DNA of 64,000 nucleotides from Chitinophaga pinensis (GCA_945861665.1 CAMAVS010000002.1:269527-333526); one strand, 5' to 3'; numbered from the stretch's first letter, positions 7,218 through 18,384 are shown. Made by a program: numbers and translations. The notes: generated by a model from the sequence alone, not told the origin.

Positions 7218-7448
7218 AAGAATTGCATACCACAGCTATAAAACAGATCGTTTTTTTCTAATTTGGCGGTTTGCTTTTGGGTAGGAGCAAATGCATATTG
7301 GACGTTATGTGAGGTCATTTTTAACAATGTTGGCAAACAATATGCTTTGGTTTTATTTGTGACAGGATTATTGGTGATTTTTCGCTATTATTTCAATAGA
7401 ATAAGGCAACGGGAAAGCTTTCCTTCATGACAATTACAAGTTATTTCT

Positions 7449-7478
7449 TTTGATTCTGCTAAAACTTCCGTACATTTG
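7449..7478 (+). promoter_or_regulatory. Promoter of the SAM riboswitch-metH transcript
   Basis: TTTG (7449-7452), 18 bases, then TACATTTG (7471-7478). Transcription would start about 7 bases on, immediately before the riboswitch P1 stem. The sequence between 7218 and 7448 holds nothing else I can name. Confidence 0.7.
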
Positions 7479-7496
7479 CTCCAGTTCTTTATTATT

Positions 7497-7609
7497 ACTT
7501 ATCCAGAAAGGTGGAGGGACTTGCCCAATGAAACCTTAGCAACCCTGGTTGAAATTTATTTCTTCTAGAAGGTGCTAAATCCTGTTCGCAATTTGCGAAG
7601 CAGATAAGT
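7497..7609 (+). ncRNA. SAM-I (S-box) riboswitch
   Basis: A typical SAM-I aptamer. P1 is formed by ACTTATC (7497-7503) and GATAAGT (7603-7609). The conserved core GAGGGACTTGCCCAATGAAA is followed by CCTTAGCAACC, the J3/4 segment GGTGCTAAATCC, and an apical hairpin TTCGCAATTTGCGAA. It senses S-adenosylmethionine and sits directly upstream of metH. High SAM is expected to stop transcription at the terminator at 7649-7684. Confidence 0.95.
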
Positions 7610-7648
7610 CAGAGTATATTTTTAAAAATAAATAAGAAAAACATATAC

Positions 7649-7684
7649 ACTCCTCTGACTGTAAAAAGTGAGAGGAGTTTTTTT
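7649..7684 (+). terminator. Riboswitch expression-platform terminator
   Basis: ACTCCTCT (7649-7656) pairs with AGAGGAGT (7671-7678) and runs into seven to eight T residues. CAGAG just after the aptamer P1 could compete for the terminator arm, as expected for a transcription-attenuating switch. Confidence 0.85.
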
Positions 7685-7755
7685 ATGCTGTAGCTTCAGC
7701 TTTATGATGAAAAAAAAAGAGATTTAAGATTGGGCAGAATATAAGAATAGTATTT

Positions 7756-10700
7756 ATGGCAGACATTAAAAAAGAATTAGAAAAGCGAATTTTGGTGATT
7801 GACGGTGCAATGGGCACTATGATTCAGCAATACCAACTGGAGGAAAAGGATTTTAGAAGCAAACGCTTTGCCGATTGGCACAAAGATTTGAAGGGGAATA
7901 ATGATTTGCTTTCTATTACTCAGCCACAAATGATTAAAGCCATACATAAAGAATATTTGAAAGCAGGTGCTGACATTATTGAAACCAATACATTTAGCGC
8001 AACTACCATTGCAATGGCGGATTATGATTTGCAAGATTTTGCGTATGAGTTAAATTACGAATCAGCAAAAATTGCAAAGGAGGCGGTGGAAGAATTTCAA
8101 AAGGAATCAGTAGATAAAGCACCAAAATTTGTAGCGGGAGCATTTGGTCCGACAAATCGTACACTGTCTTTATCACCAAATGTTAATGATCCCGGATTTC
8201 GCGCCACTACGTTCGATGAATTGGTAATTGCATATTCGGAGCAAGCACTTGGATTAATTGAGGGTGGCGCTGATTTATTATTGGTAGAAACTGTTTTTGA
8301 CACATTAAATGCAAAAGCAGCGTTGTTTGCCATTCAAAATGTATGCAAAGAAAAAAACATTAAGATGCCTGTGATGGTTTCCGGTACAATTACGGATGCC
8401 AGCGGTAGAACCTTATCTGGACAAACAACCGAAGCATTTTTGAATTCCATTTCACACGTTGATTTATTGAGTGTAGGTTTAAATTGCGCATTGGGCGCAA
8501 AAGATATGCGACCATATTTAGAGGAACTTTCAAATAAAGCCCCTTTCTATGTGAGCGCTTATCCAAATGCAGGATTACCAAATCAGTTTGGGGAGTACGA
8601 CCAAGATGCGCATGAAATGGGACACCAGATTGAAGATTTTTTAAAAGCGGGATTCTTAAACATTGTAGGTGGTTGTTGTGGAACAACCCCTGCGCATATT
8701 AAACGCATTGCTGAATTGGCGAAAGAGTCAAAGCCACGTAAAAAACCTGCTGCAGATACATTGATGCATTTGAGCGGATTGGAACCTTTGACACTTCGTC
8801 CGGAAAGTAATTTTTTGAATGTGGGTGAGCGAACAAATGTTACCGGCTCAAAAAAATTCTTACGATTAATCAACGAAGGAAATTACGAAGAGGCATTATC
8901 GATTGCAAAGGACCAGGTAGATGGCGGAGCGCAAGTGATTGATGTGAATATGGATGAAGGAATGTTGGACAGTGAAGCAGCAATGACAAAATTCTTAAAC
9001 CTCATTGCGTCTGAACCTGATATTTGCAAAGTTCCAATTATGATCGATTCTTCGAAGTGGTCAGTGATTGAAGCAGGATTGAAATGTGTGCAAGGAAAAG
9101 CAATTGTAAATTCTATTTCTTTAAAAGAAGGAGAAGAAAAATTTATTGAACACGCAAACAAAATAAAGCAATACGGAGCAGCTGTAATTGTCATGGCTTT
9201 TGATGAGCAGGGACAGGCAGATACCTTGCAGCGCAGAATTGATATTTGTAAACGAGCGTATGATGTCTTAGTAAATAAAGTTCACTTTACTCCTCAAGAT
9301 ATTATTTTCGATCCTAATATTTTTCCTGTTGCAACCGGAATGGATGAGCATCGTTTAAATGCGCTCGATTTTTTTAATGCAACAAAATGGATTAAGGAAA
9401 ATTTACCGTTTGCAAAAGTGAGTGGTGGAGTAAGTAACGTTTCGTTTTCTTTTCGCGGTAACGACCACGTGCGTGAAGCCATTCATGGTGCATTTTTATA
9501 CCACGCTGTAAAAGCAGGAATGGATATGGGAATTGTTAATCCTGCTCAACTGCAAGTGTACGATGATATTGAAAAAACATTGTTGGAACTTGTTGAAGAT
9601 GTATTGTTGAACAGAAGAGAAGATGCAACTGAACGGTTGGTTGAACATGCTGAATCATTAAAAGGAGTTACAAAAGAAAAAGCAGAGAAAAATGAGGCCT
9701 GGAGAAAAGGGACAGTAGAGGAAAGATTGAGTCACGCATTGGTAAAAGGTTTGGTAGAGTACATTGATGTTGATACAGAAGAGGCAAGATTAAAACTTGG
9801 CCGGCCGTTGCACGTTATTGAAGGACCATTGATGGATGGAATGAATGTGGTGGGTGATTTATTTGGTAGCGGAAAAATGTTTTTACCGCAAGTAGTAAAG
9901 AGCGCACGCGTTATGAAAAAGGCGGTTGCTTATTTAGAGCCTTATTTGCAAGCCGAAAAGGACGCAAATAAATTAGCAGGTATTGTGGGTGACGGGAGAA
10001 CGAATGCAGGGAAAATATTAATGGCAACTGTAAAGGGGGATGTGCACGATATTGGAAAAAATATTGTGGGAGTGGTGTTGGCTTGTAATAATTATGAAAT
10101 CATTGATTTAGGTGTAATGGTTTCAGCAGATAAAATTTTAGAAGAAGCGAAAAAGCACAATGTTGATATTATTGGTTTGAGCGGATTGATTACTCCATCC
10201 TTGGATGAGATGGTTCACGTTGCCAAAGAAATGGAACGCCTAGGATTTAAAACTCCTTTGTTGATTGGTGGTGCAACAACTTCTAAAGTGCATACGGCTG
10301 TTAAAATTGCGCAAAATTATTCAGGACCCGTTGTACACGTGAACGATGCCAGCAAGTCGGTACCTGTTGCCAGTAGTTTAATTTCGAATGAATTGCGAGA
10401 TGCGTTTATGGTTGAAATTACAAAAGATTACGATCGTGTTCGCGAACAAAACAAAAATGCACAATCGCAAAATAAATTTATTTCAATTGAAGAAGCGCGT
10501 GAAAATAAATTCCCTATTGATTGGACAAAAACTGAAATAGTGAAACCGTCCTTTATCGGAAATAAGGTTTTTACCGATTACTCGATTAAAGAAATAGCTG
10601 AGTACATCGACTGGACGCCTTTCTTCATCTCTTGGGAAATGAAAGGCTCGTATCCGAAAATTTTGAAAGATCCAACGCGCGGTGAAGAGGCACGCAAATT

Positions 10701-11442
10701 ATTTGAAGATGCACAAACCCTGTTGAAAAAAATTATCAACGAAAAATGGCTTCGCGCAAATGCGGTGATTGGAATTTATCCTGCGAAGGCTGTCGGGGAT
10801 GATATTGAAGTTTGTGAAGATGAAACAGGTAAAAAAGTAAAAACTGTTTTTCATTCATTACGCCAACAAACTAAAAAACCTGCCGGGCAATACAATGTTG
10901 CCTTATCGGATTTTGTGAATCCGAACGGGAACGACTACATTGGTTCTTTTGCCTTGACCACAGGACTTGGCATTGATGAACACGTGGCTCGTTTTGAAAA
11001 AGATCACGATGATTATTCGGCTATTATGTTAAAAGCATTAGCAGACAGATTAGCGGAAGCATTTGCTGAATTGATGCATAAGAAAGTGCGTAAAGAATTT
11101 TGGGGATACGCAAAAGAAGAAATCCTGAGCAATGAAGATTTAATAAAAGAAGAGTATGCGGGTATTCGTCCGGCACCTGGTTATCCTTCACAACCAGACC
11201 ATACAGAGAAACCTGCCTTGTTTAAATTGTTAGAAGCAGAAAAAAATACAGGAATAATATTAACCGAAAGTATGGCGATGTTTCCTACAGCAGCAGTAAG
11301 TGGTTTGTATTTTGCTCATCCACAATCACATTATTTTGGCATAGGAAAAATTAAGAAAGATCAAGTTGAAGATTATGCTAAACGCAAAGGGATGAGCATT
11401 AAAGATACTGAACGTTGGCTAGGGTCTAACTTAGCATACTAA
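7756..11442 (+). CDS. metH: Cobalamin-dependent methionine synthase
   Basis: A full-length 1228-residue MetH that transfers methyl from methyltetrahydrofolate to homocysteine. Domains in order: homocysteine-binding barrel ([13 protein letters not shown] at the start; zinc ligands in VGLNCALG and [11 protein letters not shown], the latter near residue 308); pterin-binding barrel ([16 protein letters not shown] to ~615); helical cap and B12-binding Rossmann domain ([12 protein letters not shown] near residue 762, the DxHxxG cobalt ligand, and [13 protein letters not shown]); C-terminal reactivation domain binding AdoMet ([14 protein letters not shown] near residue 1135). All four modules are present. 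It is governed by the SAM-I riboswitch upstream. No metF lies nearby. Confidence 0.98.
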   Translation: MADIKKELEKRILVIDGAMGTMIQQYQLEEKDFRSKRFADWHKDLKGNNDLLSITQPQMIKAIHKEYLKAGADIIETNTFSATTIAMADYDLQDFAYELNYESAKIAKEAVEEFQKESVDKAPKFVAGAFGPTNRTLSLSPNVNDPGFRATTFDELVIAYSEQALGLIEGGADLLLVETVFDTLNAKAALFAIQNVCKEKNIKMPVMVSGTITDASGRTLSGQTTEAFLNSISHVDLLSVGLNCALGAKDMRPYLEELSNKAPFYVSAYPNAGLPNQFGEYDQDAHEMGHQIEDFLKAGFLNIVGGCCGTTPAHIKRIAELAKESKPRKKPAADTLMHLSGLEPLTLRPESNFLNVGERTNVTGSKKFLRLINEGNYEEALSIAKDQVDGGAQVIDVNMDEGMLDSEAAMTKFLNLIASEPDICKVPIMIDSSKWSVIEAGLKCVQGKAIVNSISLKEGEEKFIEHANKIKQYGAAVIVMAFDEQGQADTLQRRIDICKRAYDVLVNKVHFTPQDIIFDPNIFPVATGMDEHRLNALDFFNATKWIKENLPFAKVSGGVSNVSFSFRGNDHVREAIHGAFLYHAVKAGMDMGIVNPAQLQVYDDIEKTLLELVEDVLLNRREDATERLVEHAESLKGVTKEKAEKNEAWRKGTVEERLSHALVKGLVEYIDVDTEEARLKLGRPLHVIEGPLMDGMNVVGDLFGSGKMFLPQVVKSARVMKKAVAYLEPYLQAEKDANKLAGIVGDGRTNAGKILMATVKGDVHDIGKNIVGVVLACNNYEIIDLGVMVSADKILEEAKKHNVDIIGLSGLITPSLDEMVHVAKEMERLGFKTPLLIGGATTSKVHTAVKIAQNYSGPVVHVNDASKSVPVASSLISNELRDAFMVEITKDYDRVREQNKNAQSQNKFISIEEARENKFPIDWTKTEIVKPSFIGNKVFTDYSIKEIAEYIDWTPFFISWEMKGSYPKILKDPTRGEEARKLFEDAQTLLKKIINEKWLRANAVIGIYPAKAVGDDIEVCEDETGKKVKTVFHSLRQQTKKPAGQYNVALSDFVNPNGNDYIGSFALTTGLGIDEHVARFEKDHDDYSAIMLKALADRLAEAFAELMHKKVRKEFWGYAKEEILSNEDLIKEEYAGIRPAPGYPSQPDHTEKPALFKLLEAEKNTGIILTESMAMFPTAAVSGLYFAHPQSHYFGIGKIKKDQVEDYAKRKGMSIKDTERWLGSNLAY

Positions 11443-11523
11443 GAAAGAAAAATAACAAAAGTTAAATTTTGTGTTAGGACTAAAATAAAAAGGCAATTGA
11501 TGTAAAATTACTAAGCTTATTAT

Positions 11524-12642
11524 ATGAAAAAATACATTTTAATTGGGTTAACTATTGCTGCAAGTCATTGTAACGCACAAACAACAGTTATAGACAGTAT
11601 ATTTTATGGTGGGCAATATAGAAGTTACATTGCATACATTCCTGCTATATACAACGGAAATACTGCTGTGCCATTATTGTATAATCTTCACGGATATACA
11701 AGCAACGCTGCACAGCAAATATATTATGGCGATTTCCGACCCATTGCCGATACTGCCAATTTCATCGTTGTTCAACCCAATGGTACATTTAGTCAAGGAT
11801 TACGATTCTGGAATGCTTTTTATCAAGGTCCTCCCAACGATTTAGCATTTTTAAATGCATTGGTAGATTCGCTTAAACTCTCGTATTCAATTGATGAAAA
11901 CAGGTTGTATATGTGTGGAATGAGTAATGGAGGAATTATGTCATACTATGTGGCTTGTGACCCCAACAATCGTTTTGCTGCAGTAGGTTCCGTTACCGGA
12001 ACAATGGACACTGCTTTTTTCGCAGGGTGTAATCCATCGCGACCAACTCCCGTTATTGAAATTCACGGAGATGCCGATGGAACGGTTCCGTTTGGAGGAG
12101 GTGCTTCTTTTGTTGCAATAGATACAGTAATGAAATACTGGTCGAATGTAAATGGAACAAACAATGCTCCTATGATAAGTAATTATCCCGATATAGTTTT
12201 AAATGATTTTTGCACTGCAACCGAGTATGCCTATTTAAATGGAATAAACAACAGCGAAGCCGTTTTGGTGAAAATAAACGGTGGTGCGCATACTTGGCCT
12301 GGTGCTTCTATTATTTTTGCGGTTACCAATCAGGATTTTAGTGCAAGTGTTCGTATTTGGAATTTTTTCAGGAGATATAAAAAGAACTTGTTGAGTGGTA
12401 TAAGTGAGTCATTGCCAGTTACAGATGAATTAAAAATTTATCCCAATCCAAGTCAAACAACTATTTCAATACAATCTTCAAGCAATCGAAAAAAAGAGAT
12501 AATGATTTTCGATATGTATGGAAATAGTGTGAAAACTATATCGAGTGTTGATGCCCAAAAGCCAATATACATCGGAAATCTAGCTTCCGGCATTTATACT
12601 GTTGTAGCAGGTAGCAGCATTATTAAATTTATTAAATACTAA
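11524..12642 (+). CDS. Secreted esterase/PHB-depolymerase-like hydrolase with type IX sorting domain
   Basis: A 372-residue protein with an N-terminal signal peptide ending near residue 18 (ASHCNAQ). The alpha/beta-hydrolase core carries LLYNLHGYTSNA (oxyanion region), GMSNGG (nucleophile Ser near residue 139), EIHGDADGTVPF (acid) and NGGAHTWPG (His near residue 255). This order matches LpqC/feruloyl-esterase/PHB-depolymerase family enzymes. Residues ~300-372 form a type A C-terminal sorting domain (LKIYPNPSQTTISI, then LASGIYTVV and a basic end), which targets proteins through the type IX system and is then cleaved. The substrate, probably an ester in plant or storage polymer, cannot be read from sequence. 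It stands alone between metH and gltX. Confidence 0.88.
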   Translation: MKKYILIGLTIAASHCNAQTTVIDSIFYGGQYRSYIAYIPAIYNGNTAVPLLYNLHGYTSNAAQQIYYGDFRPIADTANFIVVQPNGTFSQGLRFWNAFYQGPPNDLAFLNALVDSLKLSYSIDENRLYMCGMSNGGIMSYYVACDPNNRFAAVGSVTGTMDTAFFAGCNPSRPTPVIEIHGDADGTVPFGGGASFVAIDTVMKYWSNVNGTNNAPMISNYPDIVLNDFCTATEYAYLNGINNSEAVLVKINGGAHTWPGASIIFAVTNQDFSASVRIWNFFRRYKKNLLSGISESLPVTDELKIYPNPSQTTISIQSSSNRKKEIMIFDMYGNSVKTISSVDAQKPIYIGNLASGIYTVVAGSSIIKFIKY

Positions 12643-12667
12643 GTCGGAGATAATAGGCAACAATCAA

Positions 12668-12675
12668 TATCTTTG
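12668..12675 (+). promoter_or_regulatory. Probable -7 element upstream of gltX
   Basis: TATCTTTG fits TAnnTTTG and lies 16 bases before the gltX ATG. No clear -33 TTTG at the expected spacing. Confidence 0.4.
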
Positions 12676-12691
12676 CAGTACAATTTTAAAA

Positions 12692-14242
12692 ATGGAAAAT
12701 AAGAGAGTAAGGTTACGTTACGCACCGAGTCCAACAGGTCCTCAACACATAGGTGGAATACGCACAGCATTGTTTAGTTATTTGTTTGCAAAAAAACACG
12801 GTGGCGATTTTATATTGCGCATTGAAGATACCGACCAAACACGCTTTGTAAAAGGGGCAGAAGAGTATATTATTGAATCGCTTAATTGGTGTGGGATTAA
12901 AATAGATGAAGGAGTTAGTGTAGGTGGTCCACACGCACCATATCGTCAATCGGAAAGAAAAGCCTTGGGCATTTACCAAAAATATGCGGAGCAATTGGTG
13001 AAAGACGATTTTGCCTATTATGCATTCGATACAGGAGAAGAATTGGACGAAATGCGTAAACGCTTGGAGGCAGCAAAAGTGGTAGCTCCCCAGTACAATT
13101 CGGTGTCGCGACAAAATATGAAGAACTCCTTGACGCTTTCGGAAGACGAGGTGAAAAAATTGTTATCCGAAAATGTACCATATGTAATACGTTTGAAAGT
13201 TCCACGCAGCGAAGAAATACGTTTTCACGATATTATTAGGGGGTGGGTTGTGGTAAATTCATCGCAAGTTGATGATAAGGTATTGCTTAAAAGCGATGGT
13301 ATGCCTACCTATCATTTGGCGCACATTGTGGACGATATTTTAATGGAAATTACACACGCAGTGCGTGGCGAAGAGTGGTTGCCATCAGCGCCTGCACATA
13401 TGCTTATTTACCGTTATTTAGGATTGGAAAGCACAATGCCGCAATATGCGCATCTGCCTTTATTATTGAAACCCGATGGAAATGGTAAATTGAGTAAACG
13501 TGATGGCGACAGACTTGGCTTCCCTACTTTTCCACTCGACTGGACCGATCCTGCGACAGGAGAACTATCATCGGGTTATAGAGAAAAAGGATATTTCCCC
13601 GAAGCCTTTATAAATATATTGGTATTGTTGGGATGGAACCCCGGTACAGTACAAGAATTATTTACCTTGGAAGAATTAGCGCAACTATTTACCTTTGAAA
13701 GAGTGAGTAAATCAGGCGCAAAATTTGACCCTGAAAAAGCAAAGTGGTTCAATCAACAATACCTGCGAAAAAAATCGGATGAAGAAATTGCGGCATTATT
13801 TTTACCCCTTCTTAAAGAACATTTACCTGCGGGTTCTCCTTTATTAGAGAGCAAGTATGTGACTACCTTTTGCAAATTGATAAAAGAGAAGGCTCATTTT
13901 GTAAATGAATTTTGGAGTTTGGGTTCTTACTTTTTTATCGCTCCAGAAAGCTATGATGCCGATGTATTGAAAAAACGTTGGAACGAGCAATCTGAAAAAT
14001 TTATGTTGGTGCTAACAGATAATTATAAAGCAATAGACAATTTCACAGCGGCTGAAACCGAAAATATTTTCAAGCAAACAGGTGAGCAAACGGGAGTTGC
14101 TGTTGGAACTGTAATGCAGTTGTTACGTGTTTTGCTAACCGGAGTAGGGGGCGGACCAATGCTTTTTGAGATGATGGAACTGTTAGGGAAAAAGGAAACC
14201 TTACAACGTTTGGAAACAGCTTTAACGAAAGTTAAAAATTAG
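12692..14242 (+). CDS. gltX: Glutamyl-tRNA synthetase
   Basis: A class I synthetase of 516 residues. The HIGH motif is QHIGG (residues 18-22) within YAPSPTGPQHIGGIRTALF. The KMSKS motif is KLSKR (266-270). The anticodon-binding helical C-terminus follows. It charges tRNA-Glu. Its product also feeds tetrapyrrole synthesis through HemA, whose gene is at 48674. Complete, with an ATG start and its own promoter element. Length and motifs fit the discriminating or non-discriminating bacterial enzyme; I cannot separate the two. Confidence 0.97.
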   Translation: MENKRVRLRYAPSPTGPQHIGGIRTALFSYLFAKKHGGDFILRIEDTDQTRFVKGAEEYIIESLNWCGIKIDEGVSVGGPHAPYRQSERKALGIYQKYAEQLVKDDFAYYAFDTGEELDEMRKRLEAAKVVAPQYNSVSRQNMKNSLTLSEDEVKKLLSENVPYVIRLKVPRSEEIRFHDIIRGWVVVNSSQVDDKVLLKSDGMPTYHLAHIVDDILMEITHAVRGEEWLPSAPAHMLIYRYLGLESTMPQYAHLPLLLKPDGNGKLSKRDGDRLGFPTFPLDWTDPATGELSSGYREKGYFPEAFINILVLLGWNPGTVQELFTLEELAQLFTFERVSKSGAKFDPEKAKWFNQQYLRKKSDEEIAALFLPLLKEHLPAGSPLLESKYVTTFCKLIKEKAHFVNEFWSLGSYFFIAPESYDADVLKKRWNEQSEKFMLVLTDNYKAIDNFTAAETENIFKQTGEQTGVAVGTVMQLLRVLLTGVGGGPMLFEMMELLGKKETLQRLETALTKVKN

Positions 14243-14270
14243 GATTAGTAATTTGGAAGTGTGCATTTAA

Positions 14271-14732
14271 TTATTTGAATTTCTTCAAATAATCGTCTAC
14301 TTGTTTTTGCATCCATTTTTTATCGGAATCACTTAGATGCTCCTTTTCGTCCCAATTGACGAGTTTCCCATTTTCATCTAAACGATAACCCTGGACTTTC
14401 TTATTCTCTATTTTCGTTATTTGATAGCGGCAGCTTTTGTCTGCGTTATAATAAACGTAAAGAAGATCGAGGTGCAAGCCTTTTGATTCGTTAAATCGAA
14501 CAATGTAAATGTTGTTTAAGGAGTCTTTACGCAGGCTAACACCATCTGCATTACAGTGTCGGGCATCTTCTACATCAGTTATAGCATTGCCATAATTTAT
14601 TTTACCATTCTCTACCAATGGCTTTATAATTAATTTACCTATGCGCGTATTTTCGCAAGGATATTCATGCTGTGCGAATAGCAGGTTGCAAAACAGTATC
14701 CCTATAATTGTAAAAGAGGAGCTTGCTCTCAT
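14271..14732 (-). CDS. Small secreted protein of unknown function
   Basis: I prefer the ATG at 14732, which gives 153 residues starting MRASSSFTIIGILFCNLLFAQ, a clear signal peptide. A frame extending to 14771 would bury it. The mature part has two Cys (PCENT and ARHCNAD) and mixed beta-type sequence, ending in a charged helix (KKWMQKQVDDYLKKFK). No family recognised. It follows the RND pump gene by about 55 bases on the same strand and may be the last gene of the efflux operon. Confidence 0.6.
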   Translation of the reverse strand: MRASSSFTIIGILFCNLLFAQHEYPCENTRIGKLIIKPLVENGKINYGNAITDVEDARHCNADGVSLRKDSLNNIYIVRFNESKGLHLDLLYVYYNADKSCRYQITKIENKKVQGYRLDENGKLVNWDEKEHLSDSDKKWMQKQVDDYLKKFK

Positions 14733-14786
14733 TAGATTTTGTTTATTGGTTGTTTCCTTTAACGAAAACAATCAATATAAGTTTCA

Positions 14787-17700
14787 CTAGTAATCCAAAT
14801 TCCCGTAATCCAATTTAGTTCCTCTTATATAAAGCATTAAGCGGGTAATCAATATAAAAAATGGGATATACATCACAACAGAAGGCAAGCCCAAGTGTTT
14901 TAAGAGGATTTCTGATTTGCGTTTTAAACGCTCTGCAATAAGGTACATTGCGGGTACCAACAACAAGGTTAAGAAAGTTGCAAAACTCAATCCGAATATC
15001 ATTGTCCAAGATAATGGTCCCCAAAACACAACGCTGTCACCACCAAAATAAAGATGTGGATTACCGTGTGAAAACAAGGTTTCAAAATCGATGTTTAAGC
15101 CAACTGCCAATGGAATTAAACCAAGTATAGCAGCCGTAGCCGTTAATATTACAGGTGTCATACGCGTACGTCCTGCATTTACCGTTGCATCCCATAAACT
15201 TTTCCCATCAGCTCTTTCCACTTCGGCAAACTCCACCAACAATATACCGTTTCTCACCACAATACCCGCTAATGCTATAATACCAACACCTGTCATTACA
15301 ATACTCATATCCATTTTAAACAACGCAGTACCTAACAATACACCAATAATACTGAAGAGTATTTCGGTTAAAATAATGAATGGCTTTCCAATGGAATTAA
15401 ATTGAGTTACTAAAATCAACAATATAAGTCCCAATGAAAACAACATTGCCTTTCCTAAAAAAGCACCTGTTTCAGCTTGCTCCTCTTGTTGTCCGGTCAT
15501 TGCAACAATTACATTTCCAATAGGTTTATATCCTTTCGTTGCTTTTTGAACTGCAGCAGCCACTTCATTTTCATTGTTTCCTGCTGTTACATTTGACGAA
15601 AGTGAAATAACACGTTTTTGCATTTTACGCTTTATACCACCATAGGTATTGCTGTATTGAACTTCACAAAATGATGACAATGGAACGCTTCGCAAAATAC
15701 CACCCATATTCATGTCTCGGAACGTAATTTTTAAATTTCTCAGCGCCTCAATATTATTTCTTTGATCGTATTTATAGCGCATTTGAATAGGGTATTCATC
15801 ATTTGCATCACGGAATTTACTTACTTCAGCACCAAACACGGCATTTCGAATTTCCATACCAATTGTTCCTGTTGAAACACCTTCTCTGTTGGCTCTTTCT
15901 CTGTCAATATTAAAAACAATTTCCGGCTTATTACTTTCAAAATCCGATTTCAAATTTTCCACTCCGGTAATTTTTTGCTCATCCAAAAAGCGTTTTAAGT
16001 GAATCGCATTTTTAACCAAGTCGTCAAAATTATCACCTCGCACTTCAATGTTTATTGGTTTTGAAACAGGTGGACCTGCTTGTTCTTTAGAAACGCTGAT
16101 TTCAGCTCCCGGGATTCCCCAATTCAACTTTTGCAATGCTGTTAAATAGTCCATCGTAGATTCACCGTGTCTTGCTTCAAAGCCAACAAATGAAATGGCT
16201 ATTTTACCACGATTCGGATAATTGTTTTGATCTTGGTCTTGGGGGTCGGTAGTTCCTCTTGTAACATTTGTTATGATTGAGCTTACAATTTTGTTTGAAT
16301 CACCCAATACGGTATTTACTTTTTGTTCCACCTGCATCATTACTTTATTGGTCTTTGCAGGATCGGTACCAACGGGCAGTTTAACGTATACATAAACAAA
16401 GTTTGGGTCGCCTTGAGGAAAAAATACCACTTTAGGACTGCGTATGGCAAAGAATACGAACGAAAAAACAAACAGCGCTAATGTTCCGGCTAAGGCTGTC
16501 CAAGGACGCTTTAAAAAGCGCAACAACAGTTTTGTATACCCTTGTTGAAAGGCAGGCCAAGTTTTGGTTTGAAATTTTTCAATCACTTTGTGCAACCAAA
16601 AGCGGTGTACTAGCATAAAAAAGGCAAAGAATAAAACTAAGTTTCCAAAGGCAGGATGTCCCATTAGATGAGAAAGAATTGCTGCAACTATATATAAACC
16701 TAATTGGATTTTCCCTAACTTATTTAGTTTACCATACTTTGCTTTTTCTTCTTCGTGCGTTTTCATAAAATCAACTGCAAAAACAGGATTAATGATATAG
16801 GCAACCAATAGCGATGCGAGTAAGGTAATAATCAAAGTAATCGGTAAAAAGAACATAAACTTACCGATGATACCTGTCCAGAATGCAAGTGGAATAAAGG
16901 GAGCAAGGGTTGTAAGGGTTCCACTCAAGACGGGTAAAAACACTTCACCGGCAGCCATTTTTGCCGCGGTTTTAATATTCCTCTTGCCATTTTCGAACAA
17001 GCGATGCGTATTTTCTATTACTACAATGGCATCATCCACTACAATACCTAAGGCAAGTAAAAAGGCGAACAATACAATCATATTTAATGTGAAGCCAATG
17101 CTTGGCATTATTAAAAATGCGATGAACATCGATAAAGGAACAGAAGATGCCACAAATATGGCATTTGTAACACCCATAAAAAACATCAAAATAAAAGTCA
17201 CCAAAATAAATCCAATGATGATGGTATTTATTAAGTCGTGAAGTGTACTCCTTGTTTTTTCTGATTGGTCACCAGTAACAGTTATTTTTAGATCTTTAGG
17301 AAAATCGGTTTTCTTCATTTCCTTAATCATTGCTGTAATCTTATCAGAGGCTTCAATTAAATTTTCGCCCGATCGTTTAACGATGTTCAACGTAATTACA
17401 TTTTTTCCTTCCAAACGGGCATAGCTTTCTTGTTCTTTATTGGCATCTACCACTTCAGCAATATCTCTTAAATATAATTTTGCTCCTGAACCTGAAACAA
17501 CTACTAAGTTTTTTATTTCCTCTACAGTTTTAAACTCTGCCTTCACAGAAATCGTACGTTTCATTCCTTCCATTGGCACAAGCCCACCAGAAATATTCAT
17601 ATTCTCATATTGTACAGCACGTTGAATGTCTCCCAATGAAAGCGATGCTGCCTGCAATTTATACATATCCACATTTATCTGAATTTCTCGCTCCAAATCA

Positions 17701-18245
17701 CCCACCATTACCACCTTTGATATTTGTTTCATTCCCTCGATTTTATCTTTCAAATCATCGGCATAGGTTTTAAGTTTGTTTAAATCCATATTACCGGCTA
17801 TGTTAACATACATAATTGGCAAATCGGAAAATGCCACTTCCATTACATTTGGTTGGCGTGTTAAATCTTTCGGTAAATCTGTCGAAGCTTTATCAACAGC
17901 ATCCTTTACTTTTTGTTTTGCAAGAGCCACATCCACATTGGTATTAAATTCAACCAAAATAACAGACACGTCTTGTAGGGAAGTGGAGTTTAGTTTTTTT
18001 ACTCCTGAGATTGATTTTAGCTGTTTTTCAATTGGTTTCGTAACAAGGTTTTCGATGTTTGTCGGGGAGTTTCCAACGTAAACAGTGTTTACATAAATAG
18101 TAGGTACAACTATATCGGGAAAACTTTCCTTGGGCAAACTGTTGTATGACATAATACCTGCAATGGTAATAAATGCAGTAAGTACGTATACACTTATTTT
18201 ATTATCGATTGCCCAGCTTGAGGGTTTAAATTCTTTAAAGTTCAT
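14787..18245 (-). CDS. RND-family efflux pump inner-membrane subunit
   Basis: A 1152-residue AcrB/HAE1-type permease. One N-terminal TM (VYVLTAFITIAGIMSY) precedes the first porter domain (GVKKLNSTS; DVALAKQKVKDAVDKA). TM2-7 follow with LGIVVDDAIVVIENTHR, which carries the paired Asp of the proton relay in TM4. The second half repeats the layout and contains ILVTQFNSIGKPF and GIVVRNGILLVEF. About 110 residues are inserted after TM6 (EEEKAKYGKL to VIEKFQTKTWP), longer than in E. coli AcrB but common in Bacteroidota homologues. It is the pump of a tripartite system with the MFP and TolC-like genes upstream. The exported substrate is unknown. Confidence 0.95.
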   Translation of the reverse strand: MNFKEFKPSSWAIDNKISVYVLTAFITIAGIMSYNSLPKESFPDIVVPTIYVNTVYVGNSPTNIENLVTKPIEKQLKSISGVKKLNSTSLQDVSVILVEFNTNVDVALAKQKVKDAVDKASTDLPKDLTRQPNVMEVAFSDLPIMYVNIAGNMDLNKLKTYADDLKDKIEGMKQISKVVMVGDLEREIQINVDMYKLQAASLSLGDIQRAVQYENMNISGGLVPMEGMKRTISVKAEFKTVEEIKNLVVVSGSGAKLYLRDIAEVVDANKEQESYARLEGKNVITLNIVKRSGENLIEASDKITAMIKEMKKTDFPKDLKITVTGDQSEKTRSTLHDLINTIIIGFILVTFILMFFMGVTNAIFVASSVPLSMFIAFLIMPSIGFTLNMIVLFAFLLALGIVVDDAIVVIENTHRLFENGKRNIKTAAKMAAGEVFLPVLSGTLTTLAPFIPLAFWTGIIGKFMFFLPITLIITLLASLLVAYIINPVFAVDFMKTHEEEKAKYGKLNKLGKIQLGLYIVAAILSHLMGHPAFGNLVLFFAFFMLVHRFWLHKVIEKFQTKTWPAFQQGYTKLLLRFLKRPWTALAGTLALFVFSFVFFAIRSPKVVFFPQGDPNFVYVYVKLPVGTDPAKTNKVMMQVEQKVNTVLGDSNKIVSSIITNVTRGTTDPQDQDQNNYPNRGKIAISFVGFEARHGESTMDYLTALQKLNWGIPGAEISVSKEQAGPPVSKPINIEVRGDNFDDLVKNAIHLKRFLDEQKITGVENLKSDFESNKPEIVFNIDRERANREGVSTGTIGMEIRNAVFGAEVSKFRDANDEYPIQMRYKYDQRNNIEALRNLKITFRDMNMGGILRSVPLSSFCEVQYSNTYGGIKRKMQKRVISLSSNVTAGNNENEVAAAVQKATKGYKPIGNVIVAMTGQQEEQAETGAFLGKAMLFSLGLILLILVTQFNSIGKPFIILTEILFSIIGVLLGTALFKMDMSIVMTGVGIIALAGIVVRNGILLVEFAEVERADGKSLWDATVNAGRTRMTPVILTATAAILGLIPLAVGLNIDFETLFSHGNPHLYFGGDSVVFWGPLSWTMIFGLSFATFLTLLLVPAMYLIAERLKRKSEILLKHLGLPSVVMYIPFFILITRLMLYIRGTKLDYGNLDY

Positions 18246-18260
18246 AACTATGGTTTTTAC

Positions 18261-18286
18261 AACTAAGTCACTAAGAGCACTTAGTT
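18261..18286 (-). other. Intercistronic hairpin
   Basis: AACTAAGT (18261-18268) and ACTTAGTT (18279-18286) form a perfect 8-bp stem in the 139-base gap between the MFP and RND genes. There is no T-run on the transcript side, so it may affect mRNA stability or polarity rather than terminate. Confidence 0.4.
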
Positions 18287-18384
18287 ATTTTATTTTTAAC
18301 TTTTTATTTTCACTCTTTTTGTAATTCTGTCCACTCATATTATACTTTGTATTCTGGATAGAAGCGAATGTATAAAGAGTGTGT

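Noticed and set aside
7139-7336. 65-codon minus-strand frame overlapping the VPS10-like remnant
   Set aside because: It occupies a different frame, lacks family resemblance and half of it is a shadow of the remnant.
8097-8333. Several minus-strand frames inside metH (7777-9482)
   Set aside because: They lie wholly within a complete, conserved gene on the other strand and have no motif or promoter of their own.
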